From NCBI RefSeq assembly GCF_024172185.1, contig NZ_JAMZEC010000001.1, positions 5,786,001-5,850,000 of the forward strand: DNA of 64,000 nucleotides, given 5' to 3'. The notes beneath the pieces are model-generated. The model ran no database searches. It was not told the DNA's origin and worked only from the letters and a program-made list of their open reading frames with translations. Positions within the stretch are counted from its first letter, which is position 1; each line of letters opens with the position of its first letter. The stretch is from Nonomuraea roseoviolacea subsp. carminata. Its GTDB lineage: Bacteria; Actinomycetota; Actinomycetes; Streptosporangiales; Streptosporangiaceae. The position numbers were made by a program, and so were the translations under genes. This document shows, piece by piece, positions 1-10,984 of this stretch.

Positions 1-547
1 CGTCCAGGATCCGCCCCGCCACCACCCGGGGCTCGGCCGCCTCCAGGCTCAGGTCGTCGAGGAACTTGGGCTCCTCCACCAGCGCGTCCACCGCCAGGCC
101 GCCGTTGACCTGGTCGACGGCGACGATCAGGACATGCGGCTCCTTGCCGTCGCGATAGCGGAACGACAGGGCGGCGAGCGCCTGCTGCCCGTGGCGGTCG
201 GCCTTGCCGTACCAGGCTCCGTCGCAGTCCACCTGCCCCATCCGCCGCACCCATACGGGCAACGCGTCCCGCGCCTCCGCGCCGTGAGCCGTGTAGAGGT
301 CCGAGGGGACGTCGGCGTCAGGCTCCGTGCCCGCGGCCGTGGTGACGGCCAGGGCGGACAGGGCGGCCAGCGTGAGCCGGGTCTCGGGCCTGCCGGCCGC
401 CACCAGCTCCTGGACGAACCCGCGCGCCTCCGCGGGTTCCAGCCCCGCCATGAGCCGTGACGCCCACAGCTCGGTGCGCAGAGGTGAACGCCACCTCAGC
501 AGGTCGCGGGCCTGGGTGATCGCCGTCGTCAACGCTGGAGTGCTCAC
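1..547 (-). CDS. Hypothetical protein, 3' end outside window
   Basis: A minus-strand frame is open from a GTG at 547 to the window edge, about 182 codons, with the third-position GC bias expected of coding DNA here. The visible protein is soluble, acidic and has no signal peptide; it contains the phrases RARDLLRWRSPLRTELWASR near the N-terminus and VWVRRMGQVDCDGAWYGKAD in the middle. I do not recognise a family with confidence. GGAGG directly abuts the GTG, which is closer than usual, so the true start may be slightly downstream. It is divergent from the hydrolase at 646. The C-terminus is missing only because the window ends. Confidence 0.65.
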   Translation of the reverse strand, partial: MSTPALTTAITQARDLLRWRSPLRTELWASRLMAGLEPAEARGFVQELVAAGRPETRLTLAALSALAVTTAAGTEPDADVPSDLYTAHGAEARDALPVWVRRMGQVDCDGAWYGKADRHGQQALAALSFRYRDGKEPHVLIVAVDQVNGGLAVDALVEEPKFLDDLSLEAAEPRVVAGRILD

Positions 548-606
548 CCTCCGACCGTAGTCCACGAGGACCGGCGGGGCGCGCCGGTGACCCGCCCCCG
601 CGGGGG

Positions 607-645
607 TTGGCACTGACGCAGGGTCAACCTCCCAGCATGGACCGC
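607..645 (+). promoter_or_regulatory. MerR-type promoter with TGAC-N5-GTCA dyad
   Basis: TTGGCA at 607-612 could be a -35 and CAGCAT at about 633-638 a -10, separated by an unusually long spacer of about 20 bp. The spacer holds the dyad TGACGCAGGGTCA. Long spacers with a central dyad are the hallmark of promoters activated by MerR-family proteins, and a MerR gene lies two genes downstream at 1515. Transcription would begin at about 645, making the ATG at 646 leaderless. The assignment is inferred from geometry. Confidence 0.45.
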
Positions 646-1491
646 ATGACCACGAACACGCACGACGACGGCGAACGGCGCGACAGCACGTTGCGGCACT
701 TCACGGTCCACCACGACGGCGTCACGATCCCGGTGTCCCGGGGCGGCCGGGGACGACCGCTCGTCCTCTGCCCGGGGCTGAGCTCCACGCAGGCCGATCT
801 GCGCGAGCTGATCGAGCTGCTGCGGCGCGACCACGACGTGGTGACCTTCGACCTCAGGGGCCACGGCCTCACCTCGGCCGCCGACCGGTACTCCTTCGAG
901 GCGTTCCTCGGCGATCTGGCCGCCGTGCTGGCGGAGGTGCGGCGCCTCGGCCCGCCCGCGCCTCCCGTGCTCGTGGGCTACTCGCTGGGCGCGGACCTGG
1001 CCCTGCACCACGCCTCGGAGCACCCGGGGACCGTCGCCGAGCTCGTGCTCGTCGACGGGGCGAACCCGGTGCCCGAACCGTTCGTCACGGAGGCCGACCT
1101 GGCGATGTTCCGCGCGATGTGGGAGGACCTGGCCGCCTCGCAGGAGGCCCTGCGCGGCACCGCGCGCCAGGTGTCGCTCACCGCCCGGGACATCCTCGAC
1201 CTGAACGTCGAGATCGACCAGGCCCGCTCCGCGATCCTCGACCGGTACCGGACGATCGACTGCCCGATCCGCATGATCATGTCGACCGCGATGGCCGGCC
1301 GCGACGGCGAGGGGCCGGCGGCGCGGTTCAACCGCAACTGGCGTGCGGGCGTCGAGCGGCTCGTCCGCGAGCGGCCGCGCGTCTCCACGTCCTGGCTCGA
1401 CGCCGACCATGGGCTGGTCTTCACCCACGCCGCACAGATCGCCGAGATCATCCGGCGTCCGCGGGACCCGGCCCGTCAGCCGGCCTCCTGA
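646..1491 (+). CDS. Alpha/beta hydrolase
   Basis: A cytoplasmic alpha/beta-hydrolase of 281 aa. The nucleophile elbow is GYSLG (around residue 105), the oxyanion region is LCPGLSS near residue 42, and the catalytic His is in DADHGLV near the C-terminus. The phrase VVTFDLRGHGLTS after strand 4 is typical of the family. The start at 646 is preferred because the upstream MerR-type promoter leaves no room for a leader; ATG 637 and TTG 607 are in-frame alternatives. The substrate cannot be deduced. The MerR gene 23 bp downstream reads in the same direction and probably controls this operon. Confidence 0.85.
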   Translation: MTTNTHDDGERRDSTLRHFTVHHDGVTIPVSRGGRGRPLVLCPGLSSTQADLRELIELLRRDHDVVTFDLRGHGLTSAADRYSFEAFLGDLAAVLAEVRRLGPPAPPVLVGYSLGADLALHHASEHPGTVAELVLVDGANPVPEPFVTEADLAMFRAMWEDLAASQEALRGTARQVSLTARDILDLNVEIDQARSAILDRYRTIDCPIRMIMSTAMAGRDGEGPAARFNRNWRAGVERLVRERPRVSTSWLDADHGLVFTHAAQIAEIIRRPRDPARQPAS

Positions 1492-1514
1492 ACGGCCCTT
1501 GGGAGACTGGTCCG

Positions 1515-2300
1515 ATGCTGACCATCGGCGAGCTGGCGTCGTACGCCGGAGTGACGGTGCGCGCGGTGCGCCACTACCACGCCAAGGGACTGCTGCCGGA
1601 GCCGGAGCGCGACCCCCTCGGCTACCGCCGGTACGGCGGCGACGCCGTGATCGAGCTGATCAGGATCCGGACCCTCGCCGACGCCGGGGTCCCGCTGGCG
1701 CGGGTCCGGGAGCTGCTGCGGGCCGGCGAGGCGGAGTTCGCCGCCGCCGTCGCGGACATCGACCGGCGGCTGCGGGCCGAGATCCGGGAACGCGAGCGGA
1801 ACCGGGAACGGATCGCCCGGCTCGCCGCCGGGGACGACCTCGCGCTGCCGCCCGAGGTGGTCGAGCTCCTGCACCGGCTGCGGGAGCTCGGGGTCGACGA
1901 ACGGATCATCCGGGTCGAACGCGACGGCTGGATCCCGCTCGCCGCGCGCTCACCCGAACGGGTGCCGGAGTGGACGGCGCGCAAGCGGGAGCAGCTCGCC
2001 GACCCCCGGTTCGCCGGCTTCTACCTCACCCTCGGCCAGGCCCTCGACTGGACCGTCGACGACCCGCGCCTGGCCGGGCTGGCCGACGAGCTGGCCGCCT
2101 ACCTCACGCGCATGGCCGACGAGCAGGGCGAGGACTCCATGGGAGACACCGGCGTCGAGCCGCGCTTCGCCGAGCTGATGGACGCCCTCGCGTTCGACAC
2201 CGCGCCCCCGGCCCGCCGGCTGATCGAGCTGCTGGAGGAGCGCGGCTGGACCGGCTGGACCAGGCTCGAACGCGTCGGCCGGGGCCGGGTCAGCGGCTGA
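1515..2300 (+). CDS. MerR-family transcriptional regulator
   Basis: 261 aa. The N-terminal winged helix is classical: MLTIGELASYAGVTVRAVRHY, then YHAKGLLPEPERD and GYRRY, followed by a helical dimerisation segment rich in Arg and Glu. The C-terminal 150 residues form an all-helical region that may bind a ligand, as in TipA-like or MerR effectors without metal-binding cysteines. No Cys metal site is visible. It follows the hydrolase gene by 23 bp with GGGAGA upstream, so it is probably the autogenous activator of the promoter at 607-645. Its last 11 bp overlap the end of the convergent hydrolase gene at 2290. Confidence 0.9.
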   Translation: MLTIGELASYAGVTVRAVRHYHAKGLLPEPERDPLGYRRYGGDAVIELIRIRTLADAGVPLARVRELLRAGEAEFAAAVADIDRRLRAEIRERERNRERIARLAAGDDLALPPEVVELLHRLRELGVDERIIRVERDGWIPLAARSPERVPEWTARKREQLADPRFAGFYLTLGQALDWTVDDPRLAGLADELAAYLTRMADEQGEDSMGDTGVEPRFAELMDALAFDTAPPARRLIELLEERGWTGWTRLERVGRGRVSG

Positions 2301-3186
2301 GCAGCTCGGCGAAAATGTCCACCACCTCGGGCCGGTCGAAGGGACCGACGTGGGGCGCCGCGACGCTGCGCACGTCGGTCGGGTTGTCCGGCGTCAGGCG
2401 GTCGGCCTCGGCGATGAACCGGTCCTGCAACGCCAGGGGGATCAGCCGGTCGAGGGTGAAACGGACATAGGTCCGGGGAACGCGGCCCCAGGTGCGCGCC
2501 TCGCCCCGGCCGTCGGCCAGCGGGATGCCGGCGCTCTCGTCCGGTTCGAGCATGGTGAGCAGCCGGCGCACCCCCTCGTCGGTGAAGTCGGCGGCCAGGC
2601 ACTCCTTGACCGCGTGGAACACCGCCGGGTCGGCCGAGCGCCAGTTGACCCGGGTCACGCCCAGGGCCGCCGGGTCGGCGACCAGCGCCGCCTGGATCAG
2701 CGGGAGCAGGCTGTCGCCGTTCTCCGGCGTGGCGAGATAGGCGGCCAGGCTCGGCAGGTCCACGCAGCAGTACGCCGCGACGTAGACGACCCGGTCGAGC
2801 AGGTCCGGGACGGCGTTGCCGACCCTGCTCACGGTGACGCCGCCCTGGCTGGCGCCGGCCAGGATCACCGGCCCGTGGCGGCGGGCGCGCCGCACCACGT
2901 CCACCACGCGTTCGACGTAGTCGTCGATGGTGATGCCGGCGAGCGGCGACGGCTCGGTCGCCAGCGCCTGGAGGTCCTGCGGGTTCTGGTACGACCGGGG
3001 GTAGAACGCCTCCCGGCCGTGTCCGGGCAGGTCGACGGCCACGCATCGGTGGCCGCGCAGGGTGAGCTCGGTCATCAGCCCGGAGCCCCAGGCTGCCGAG
3101 GAGTTGGTGCCGTGGACGAACACCAGGGTCGGCGCTCGCCGGTCGCGGTCGGCTGCTGTGGGAGCGGGTTCGTGGGTCGTGGTCAT
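2290..3186 (-). CDS. Alpha/beta hydrolase, esterase-like
   Basis: 298 aa. LVFVHGTNSSAAWG gives the oxyanion strand, GHRCVAVDLPGHG the strand-4 turn, AGASQGG the nucleophile elbow (Ser) and APHVGPFDRPEVV the catalytic His. The long internal lid and the HVGPF-type His motif resemble the plant-methylesterase/hydroxynitrile-lyase branch of the AB hydrolase superfamily; that comparison is from family knowledge. The start at 3186 is chosen because the conserved first strand begins about 30 residues later; the frame is open further upstream but without conserved sequence. It ends inside the 3' end of the MerR gene on the other strand. Confidence 0.85.
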   Translation of the reverse strand: MTTTHEPAPTAADRDRRAPTLVFVHGTNSSAAWGSGLMTELTLRGHRCVAVDLPGHGREAFYPRSYQNPQDLQALATEPSPLAGITIDDYVERVVDVVRRARRHGPVILAGASQGGVTVSRVGNAVPDLLDRVVYVAAYCCVDLPSLAAYLATPENGDSLLPLIQAALVADPAALGVTRVNWRSADPAVFHAVKECLAADFTDEGVRRLLTMLEPDESAGIPLADGRGEARTWGRVPRTYVRFTLDRLIPLALQDRFIAEADRLTPDNPTDVRSVAAPHVGPFDRPEVVDIFAELLSR

Positions 3187-3236
3187 CGTCGTGGTCTTCC
3201 TGTCGGTGTCTCGCTGGTGGGGTGGGTCGGCCGGGG

Positions 3237-3818
3237 TCAGCCGCGTGGGCGGCGCCACATCGGCCACAGGGGCGGGCCGCCGGCCACGCGGACCGGCTCG
3301 CCGAGATCCTCGAATCCGTGCCGCAGGTAGAGGGCGCGGCTCCGGGGCGAACTCGCCTCCAGGTAGGCGGGGAGCCCGCCGGAGTCCGCCCGCTCCAGAC
3401 CGTGGCGCATCATCGCCGAGCCGAGCCCGGCGCCCTGCCGCCCGCCGACCACGCCCATGCACGGCAGGTAGAGGTGCGGTTCGCCGTCGGGGTGCCGCCG
3501 GGCCAGCGCCTCACCGAGAGCCCGCAACCGCGCGCCGCCCTGACCGGGGGCCTGCTCATGTGGCTGACCCGGGGCGGCGGCCAGGGTCAGCCACACCGCC
3601 GCGCCCTCGCGATCGCCGATCAGGTACGCCTCGGCGGCGGGGTGGTCGAGCAGGGAGCGGTAGAAGTGCCTCTGCCGCAGACCGCGCTCGCCCGGGCCGG
3701 GGTAGAGCCAGCAGACGAGGGGGTCGGTCATGAACGCCTCGGTGAGGATGTCCAGCACCGCGTTCCGGTCTGCGCCGTCCGCCTGCCGTACGGATGCGTA
3801 CGGCGTATCAACTGTCAT
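3237..3818 (-). CDS. GNAT-family N-acetyltransferase
   Basis: 193 aa with one GNAT domain. The acetyl-CoA binding motif A is VVGGRQGAGLGSAMMRHGL (around residues 123-141), preceded by the strand LYLPCMGV and followed by AYLEASSPRSRALYLRHGFE, the usual motif B. The substrate is unknown. The start ATG at 3818 is the first Met and leaves a 129-bp intergenic region shared with the divergent GntR-TetR gene, where a strong dyad sits, so this gene is likely part of that regulator's target set. Confidence 0.85.
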   Translation of the reverse strand: MTVDTPYASVRQADGADRNAVLDILTEAFMTDPLVCWLYPGPGERGLRQRHFYRSLLDHPAAEAYLIGDREGAAVWLTLAAAPGQPHEQAPGQGGARLRALGEALARRHPDGEPHLYLPCMGVVGGRQGAGLGSAMMRHGLERADSGGLPAYLEASSPRSRALYLRHGFEDLGEPVRVAGGPPLWPMWRRPRG

Positions 3819-3867
3819 GCGTACAGAGTATTGAGATCCCCGATCCAGCAGCGCTTTCAGGAGGAAG

Positions 3868-3905
3868 AAGTGTACTGGTTCCGAGAGAAGTGAACTAGTA
3901 CACTT
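3868..3905. promoter_or_regulatory. 14-bp inverted repeat operator
   Basis: AAGTGTACTGGTTC (3868-3881) and GAACTAGTACACTT (3892-3905) are inverted copies with one mismatch in 14 and a 10-bp spacer. The repeat lies in the intergenic region between the GNAT gene and the GntR-TetR regulator and is the obvious binding site for that regulator, controlling itself and perhaps the acetyltransferase. Regulator assignment is inferred from position. Confidence 0.65.
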
Positions 3906-3947
3906 GGCCGGCGGGAAACGATCTCATCCAGTGCATCGGGGGCTCTC

Positions 3948-4961
3948 ATGGCGTCGGGGACACAGCGGCCGGATCCGCCGTACCAGCGGATCGTCGCGGA
4001 GATCCGCGCCCGGATCCTGACCGGCGAGCTGCGCCCCGGCGAGCGGATGCCGTCCGTCCGGCAGATCGCCCAACGCTGGGGCGTGGCGGTCGCCACCGCG
4101 ACCAAGGTGATGGCGGCGCTGCGCGACGAGGGGCTGGTCGAGACGAAGGTCGGCTCGGGCGCGGTGGTCGGCGCCCACGCGAGTGCGGAGCGGCACCCGG
4201 TCGGCCCGGCCGCGTCCCCCGGGGTCGACCGGCCGTCGTTCAACGCCCGGCAGGCGCCGATCCCCACCAGGCAGGCGCCGGCCCCCGTCCGGCAGGCGTT
4301 GAACCGCGGGCAGGTGCTCCGCACCGCCATCGCGATCGCCGACGTCGAAGGGCTCGACGCCGTGTCCATGCGGCGGCTGGCGGCCGAGCTGGGCGTGGGT
4401 CCGATGTCCCTCTACCGGCACGTGGAGAACAAGGACGAACTGGTGACCCGGATGGTCGACGAGGTGTTCGGCCGTTTGGAGCTCCCTGTCCCGGGGCCGG
4501 AGGGGTGGCGGCCCAAGCTCGAACTGATCGCCCGCCGGCAATGGCGGCTCGGCCGTCAACACCTCTGGATGCCCAGGGCTGTCTCGTTCACCCGCCCGCT
4601 GCTGGTGCCGAACATGATGGCGCACACCGAATGGACCCTGCGCGCGCTCGACGGGCTGGGGCTGTCCATGGAGATCCGGATCCGCGAGGCGCTCACGCTG
4701 CACGCGCTCGTCGTCAACGCCGCGCTGTCCATGGCGGACGAGATCGAGGCGGAGCAGGAGACCGGGGTGACGCTCGACCGGTGGTGGCTGGCGCAGCGCG
4801 AGCGGGCCGGCGGGCTCCTCGACAGCGGACGGTTCCCGCTGCTGGCCGCGATTCCGGAGGAGGCGGTGTCGGACCTGGACGGGCTGTTCGAGTACAGCCT
4901 CGCGCGCCACCTCGACGGCTTCGCCGCCCTGGTGGAGGCGCACACCCGGACGCCCTCATGA
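3948..4961 (+). CDS. GntR-TetR fusion transcriptional regulator
   Basis: 337 aa with two separate DNA-binding domains. Residues 1-75 are a GntR winged helix (PPYQRIVAEIRARILTGELR, MPSVRQIAQRWGVAVATATK, LRDEGLVETKVGSG). A Pro/Gln-rich linker with three RQAP-like repeats follows (about 85-118). Residues 122-165 are a TetR HTH (AIAIADVEGLDAVSMRRLAA, GVGPMSLYRHVENKDELV) and the rest is a TetR_C-type ligand-binding region. The GntR effector domain is absent and appears to have been replaced by a complete TetR protein. A 14-bp dyad lies 43 bp upstream. The ligand is unknown. Confidence 0.85.
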   Translation: MASGTQRPDPPYQRIVAEIRARILTGELRPGERMPSVRQIAQRWGVAVATATKVMAALRDEGLVETKVGSGAVVGAHASAERHPVGPAASPGVDRPSFNARQAPIPTRQAPAPVRQALNRGQVLRTAIAIADVEGLDAVSMRRLAAELGVGPMSLYRHVENKDELVTRMVDEVFGRLELPVPGPEGWRPKLELIARRQWRLGRQHLWMPRAVSFTRPLLVPNMMAHTEWTLRALDGLGLSMEIRIREALTLHALVVNAALSMADEIEAEQETGVTLDRWWLAQRERAGGLLDSGRFPLLAAIPEEAVSDLDGLFEYSLARHLDGFAALVEAHTRTPS

Positions 4962-4990
4962 GGGCCGCCCTCCGAGAAGGGGCCCGGCGC

Positions 4991-5013
4991 GGGCTCGGAG
5001 CGTACCCGAGCCC
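4991..5013. terminator. Bidirectional terminator hairpin
   Basis: GGGCTCGG and CCGAGCCC form an 8-bp GC stem with a 7-nt loop between the converging ends of the GntR-TetR gene and tex. There is no U tract, as is common in high-GC actinomycetes. Confidence 0.5.
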
Positions 5014-5091
5014 GACCCGGACCCCTGTCCGGCAGGACCTCGCCGGAGGTCTACCGCCGACGCCACCTCGGAGCGGAGCCCCAGCGCGACC

Positions 5092-7653
<2,562 letters not shown>

Positions 7654-7832
7654 TTGCCTGCCTTTCGATGGTCCCGCCGGTCAATTGTGCAGGAACGGGC
7701 CGTCCCGCGAGACCGCGCGGGGCACTGGGGACACGCCGGTCGTCGTCCAGCACCCTAGAGGCAGGCACCGACGATTTCGCGCGGATCGGCGGTGAGCCGA
7801 ATCGAAGGCGCCCGTGGTGGTAGACCTGGGGG

Positions 7833-8267
7833 ATGCGGATCGCGGTGGCGGCGGACAGCCTGGACGGCGTGGCGGAGCGGGTGGTGGAGGAGCTGCGCGG
7901 GCGCGGGCACGAGGTGATCCTCCACGGGGCGCTCGACCCCACGGCGCGCGACGACTGGGCGTGGGCGTCGGAGGCGGCGGCCCGCGACGTCGGCGAGGGG
8001 CGGGCCGACCAGGCCGTGGTGTGCTGCTGGACCGGCACGGGCGCGTCCATCGCGGCCAACAAGGTGCCGGGCGTGCGGGCGGCGCTGTGCGCCGACGCGT
8101 ACACCGCCGACGGGGCGCGCCGCTGGAACGACGCGAACGTGCTGGCCCTCAGCCTGCGCCTGACCTCCGAGGTGGTGCTCGGCGAGATCCTGGAGGCGTG
8201 GTTCGCGGGCGAGCCGAGCACGGACGACGCCGACCGCGCGAACGTCGCCCACCTCGACGCGATCTGA
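7833..8267 (+). CDS. RpiB/LacA/LacB-family sugar-phosphate isomerase
   Basis: 144 aa, the usual length for the family. The N-terminal Rossmann-like strand MRIAVAADSLDGVAERVVEE corresponds to the substrate-phosphate site, and VVCCWTGTGASIAANKVPGV carries the active-site Cys and the Gly-rich loop. RAALCADAYTADGARRWNDA matches the second conserved block. The family interconverts aldose and ketose phosphates, for example ribose/ribulose 5-phosphate. It lies 69 bp before the DUF917 gene in the same direction, divergent from tex. Whether it acts in central metabolism or in the neighbouring amide-utilisation operon is not shown by the sequence. Confidence 0.85.
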   Translation: MRIAVAADSLDGVAERVVEELRGRGHEVILHGALDPTARDDWAWASEAAARDVGEGRADQAVVCCWTGTGASIAANKVPGVRAALCADAYTADGARRWNDANVLALSLRLTSEVVLGEILEAWFAGEPSTDDADRANVAHLDAI

Positions 8268-8336
8268 ACAATCCTCACGGACAGGGCGATTCGGACTGGC
8301 GTCGGCGTGGCGGCATGTGCTTGGTTGTGACGCCAT

Positions 8337-9407
8337 ATGAAGATTCAAGCAAGCGATGTCGCCGCCCTCGCCCGGGGTTGCGCCGTGCTGGGCACCGGTG
8401 GCGGGGGCGACGTGCGCACCGGGGCGCTGGCGGCGCGGCGGGCCATCCAGGAGTACGGCGAGGTGCCGCTGGTCCGGCTGGCGGACTTACCCGGGGACGC
8501 GCTGGTGGTCCCGCTGTCCGGCATCGGCGCGCCCACGGTCAGCCACGAGATGATCCACGGCGAGGACGAGCCCAGGCGGATCGCCGAGGAGATCGAGCGG
8601 ATCTTCGGCCGGCCGCCCTCGGCGGTCATGTCGTCGGAGATCGGCGGGGCGAACGGCGTCGCGCCCGTCGCCTGGGCCGCGCAGCTCGGGCTGCCGCTGC
8701 TCGACGCCGACGGCATGGGCCGGGCGTTCCCCGAGGTGCAGATGGTCTCGATGTACGTGGCCGGGCTGCCGGCCGACCTCGTGATCATGTCGGACGTCGC
8801 GGGCAACGTGGTCACGATCCGGCCAGTGGACGGCCTGTGGTCGGAGCGGCTCGCCCGGGCGGTGTGCGTCGCGGCCGGGTCGCACGCGCTCATGGCCGAC
8901 TACGTGCTCACCGCCGCCGGGGCGCGGGGCGCGGTCATCGAGGGCACGGTCACGCGCGCCCTCGCCGTCGGCCGGGCCACGGAGGGCGCGGCCGACCCTC
9001 TCACAGCGCTCAGGACCGAGCTCGGCGCGTACGAGCTGATCACCGGCAAGCTGGCGGACGTGGAGCGGCGCACCACGGGCGGGTTCGTGCGGGGCACGGC
9101 GACGGTCGAGGGCACCGGGGCCGACAAAGGCAGGGTCTTGACCTTGGAGCTGCAGAACGAGAACCTCGTCGCCATGGCCGGCGGCCGGATCCTGGCCATG
9201 GTGCCCGACCTCATCACGGTGGTCGACACCGAGACGGCCGCCGCCATCCAGACCGAGAGCCTGCGGTACGGCCAGCGCGTCACGGCGCTGGCCTGGCCGT
9301 GCGACCCGCTCTGGCGCACGCCGAAGGGCCTGGAGACGGCGGGGCCGCGGGCCTTCGGCTACGACCTCGACTACGTCCCGGTGGAGGAGTTGGCCGCGCA
9401 TGAGTGA
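8337..9407 (+). CDS. DUF917-family protein, hydantoinase-associated
   Basis: 356 aa and DUF917 throughout: GCAVLGTGGGGDVRTGALAA at the N-terminus, MSSEIGGANGVAPVAWAAQL in the middle and GGFVRGTATVEGTGADKGRV in the C-terminal half. In sequenced genomes DUF917 proteins accompany hydantoinase/oxoprolinase genes; their own biochemical role is poorly defined. The stop overlaps the start of the hydantoinase gene by 8 bp, implying translational coupling. No strong Shine-Dalgarno precedes the ATG at 8337. Confidence 0.85.
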   Translation: MKIQASDVAALARGCAVLGTGGGGDVRTGALAARRAIQEYGEVPLVRLADLPGDALVVPLSGIGAPTVSHEMIHGEDEPRRIAEEIERIFGRPPSAVMSSEIGGANGVAPVAWAAQLGLPLLDADGMGRAFPEVQMVSMYVAGLPADLVIMSDVAGNVVTIRPVDGLWSERLARAVCVAAGSHALMADYVLTAAGARGAVIEGTVTRALAVGRATEGAADPLTALRTELGAYELITGKLADVERRTTGGFVRGTATVEGTGADKGRVLTLELQNENLVAMAGGRILAMVPDLITVVDTETAAAIQTESLRYGQRVTALAWPCDPLWRTPKGLETAGPRAFGYDLDYVPVEELAAHE

Positions 9408-10959
9408 CAACGCCCTGAGGATCGGGATCGACGTGGGCGGGACGAACACCGACGCGGTGGTGCTCGACGCCGCCGACCGGGTCGTCGCCAAGGCCAAGCG
9501 GCCCACCACGCCCGACGTGACCGGCGGCCTGCTGGCGGCGCTCGGCGCGGTCCTGGCCGAGCTGGACCGTTCCGGCACGCCCCGGAACGTGTCCCGCGTC
9601 ATGCTGGGCACCACGCACGCCACGAACGCCGTCCTGGAACGCCGCGGCCTCGGCCGGGTGGCCGTGCTGCGGCTCGGCGCGCCGGCCACGACGTCCGTGC
9701 CGCCGCTGTCCGACTGGCCGGCGAGCCTGCGCGCCGCCGTCTCCGCCGGCGAGGCCGTGCTGCCCGGCGGTCACTACGTGGACGGCCGGGAGATCGGCCC
9801 GCTCGACCGCGACGCGGTCCGCCGGTTCCTCGACGGGGTGGAGGCGGACGCGGTGGCGGTGACCGGCGTGTTCAGCCCGGCCACCGCCGAGCACGAGCGG
9901 GCGGTCGCCGAGCTGGTGGCGGGCGAGTACGGGCTGCCGGTGTCGGTCAGCCACGAGATCGGCTCGCTCGGCCTGCTGGAGCGCGAGAACGCGACCGTGC
10001 TCAACGCCGCCCTGTACGGCGTGGCCGGCAGCGTCACCGGGGCCCTGGCCGGGGCACTGGCCGAGCACGGGCTGACCGCGACGCCGTACCTCGCGCAGAA
10101 CGACGGCACGCTCATGACGACGGAGCACGCGGCGCGCCTGCCGGTGTCGACCATCGGCTCCGGCCCGGCCAACTCGCTGCGCGGCGCCGCGTTCCTGTCG
10201 GGCGTGCCCGACGCGGTCGTGGCCGACGTCGGCGGCACGTCCACGGACCTCGGCGTGCTGACCGGCGGGTTCCCGAGGGAGTCGGCGGCGGCCGTGGAGA
10301 TCGGCGGCGTGCTCACCAACTTCCGCATGCCCGACATCCTGGCCATCGCCCTGGGCGGCGGCACGGTGGTCAGGGAGCACGCGGTCGGTCCCGACTCCGT
10401 GGGATACCGCATCACCGAGGAGGCGCTGGTCTTCGGCGGGTCCACGGTGACGATGACCGACGCCGCGGTGGCCGCCGGGCGCGTGCCGCCGGGGGGCGAG
10501 GACTGGCGCGACAGGCTGGGCGACAGGTCGGAAGGTTTTCGCGACACCTTGGAAAGGGCCGTGGCGGCGGCCGACGCGATGCTCGCCGACGCCGTGGACC
10601 GCATGGCGCTGGGCCGCGCCGACCGGCCGCTGGTGGCGGTGGGGGGCGGCGCCTTCCTGCTGCCGCCGCGCGTCCCGGGCGTGAGCGGCGTGGTACGGCC
10701 CCGCCACGCCGAGGTGGCCAACGCCGTCGGGGCCGCGATCGCGCTGGCGAGCGGCAGAGTGGATACGATCTTGCCTGCGGGCGAAAGCCGGTCGAAGGCG
10801 ATCGAAAGGGTCAAGGAGGAGGCTGCCGCGCGAGCCGTGGCCGCGGGCGCGGACTCCGCACAGGTCGAGATCGTGGACCTGCTGGAGGTGCCCCTGAGCT
10901 ACCTCTCCGAACCCGCCGTGCGGGTACACGTCAAAGCCGCCGGACCTCTCGCCCGGTGA
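9400..10959 (+). CDS. Hydantoinase/oxoprolinase family protein (HyuA-like)
   Basis: 519 aa. The N-terminal hydantoinase A domain (LRIGIDVGGTNTDAVVLDAA, LGTTHATNAVLERRGLGRVA) is followed by the actin-like ATPase domain with VVADVGGTSTDLGVLTGG and the loop ALGGGTVVREHAV. The family hydrolyses cyclic amides such as hydantoins or 5-oxoproline with ATP. It is shorter than full N-methylhydantoinase A because the C-terminal acetophenone-carboxylase-like part is reduced; the DUF917 partner may compensate. It is encoded in an operon with a peptide-type transporter, so the substrate is probably an imported cyclic amide or modified peptide. Confidence 0.88.
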   Translation: MSDNALRIGIDVGGTNTDAVVLDAADRVVAKAKRPTTPDVTGGLLAALGAVLAELDRSGTPRNVSRVMLGTTHATNAVLERRGLGRVAVLRLGAPATTSVPPLSDWPASLRAAVSAGEAVLPGGHYVDGREIGPLDRDAVRRFLDGVEADAVAVTGVFSPATAEHERAVAELVAGEYGLPVSVSHEIGSLGLLERENATVLNAALYGVAGSVTGALAGALAEHGLTATPYLAQNDGTLMTTEHAARLPVSTIGSGPANSLRGAAFLSGVPDAVVADVGGTSTDLGVLTGGFPRESAAAVEIGGVLTNFRMPDILAIALGGGTVVREHAVGPDSVGYRITEEALVFGGSTVTMTDAAVAAGRVPPGGEDWRDRLGDRSEGFRDTLERAVAAADAMLADAVDRMALGRADRPLVAVGGGAFLLPPRVPGVSGVVRPRHAEVANAVGAAIALASGRVDTILPAGESRSKAIERVKEEAAARAVAAGADSAQVEIVDLLEVPLSYLSEPAVRVHVKAAGPLAR

Positions 10960-10984
10960 CGTAACCGAAAGGAATCCCCCCACC

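Noticed and set aside
544..1428. Minus-strand ORF opposite the first hydrolase
   Set aside because: It is antisense to a gene with clear catalytic motifs and has no recognisable domain.
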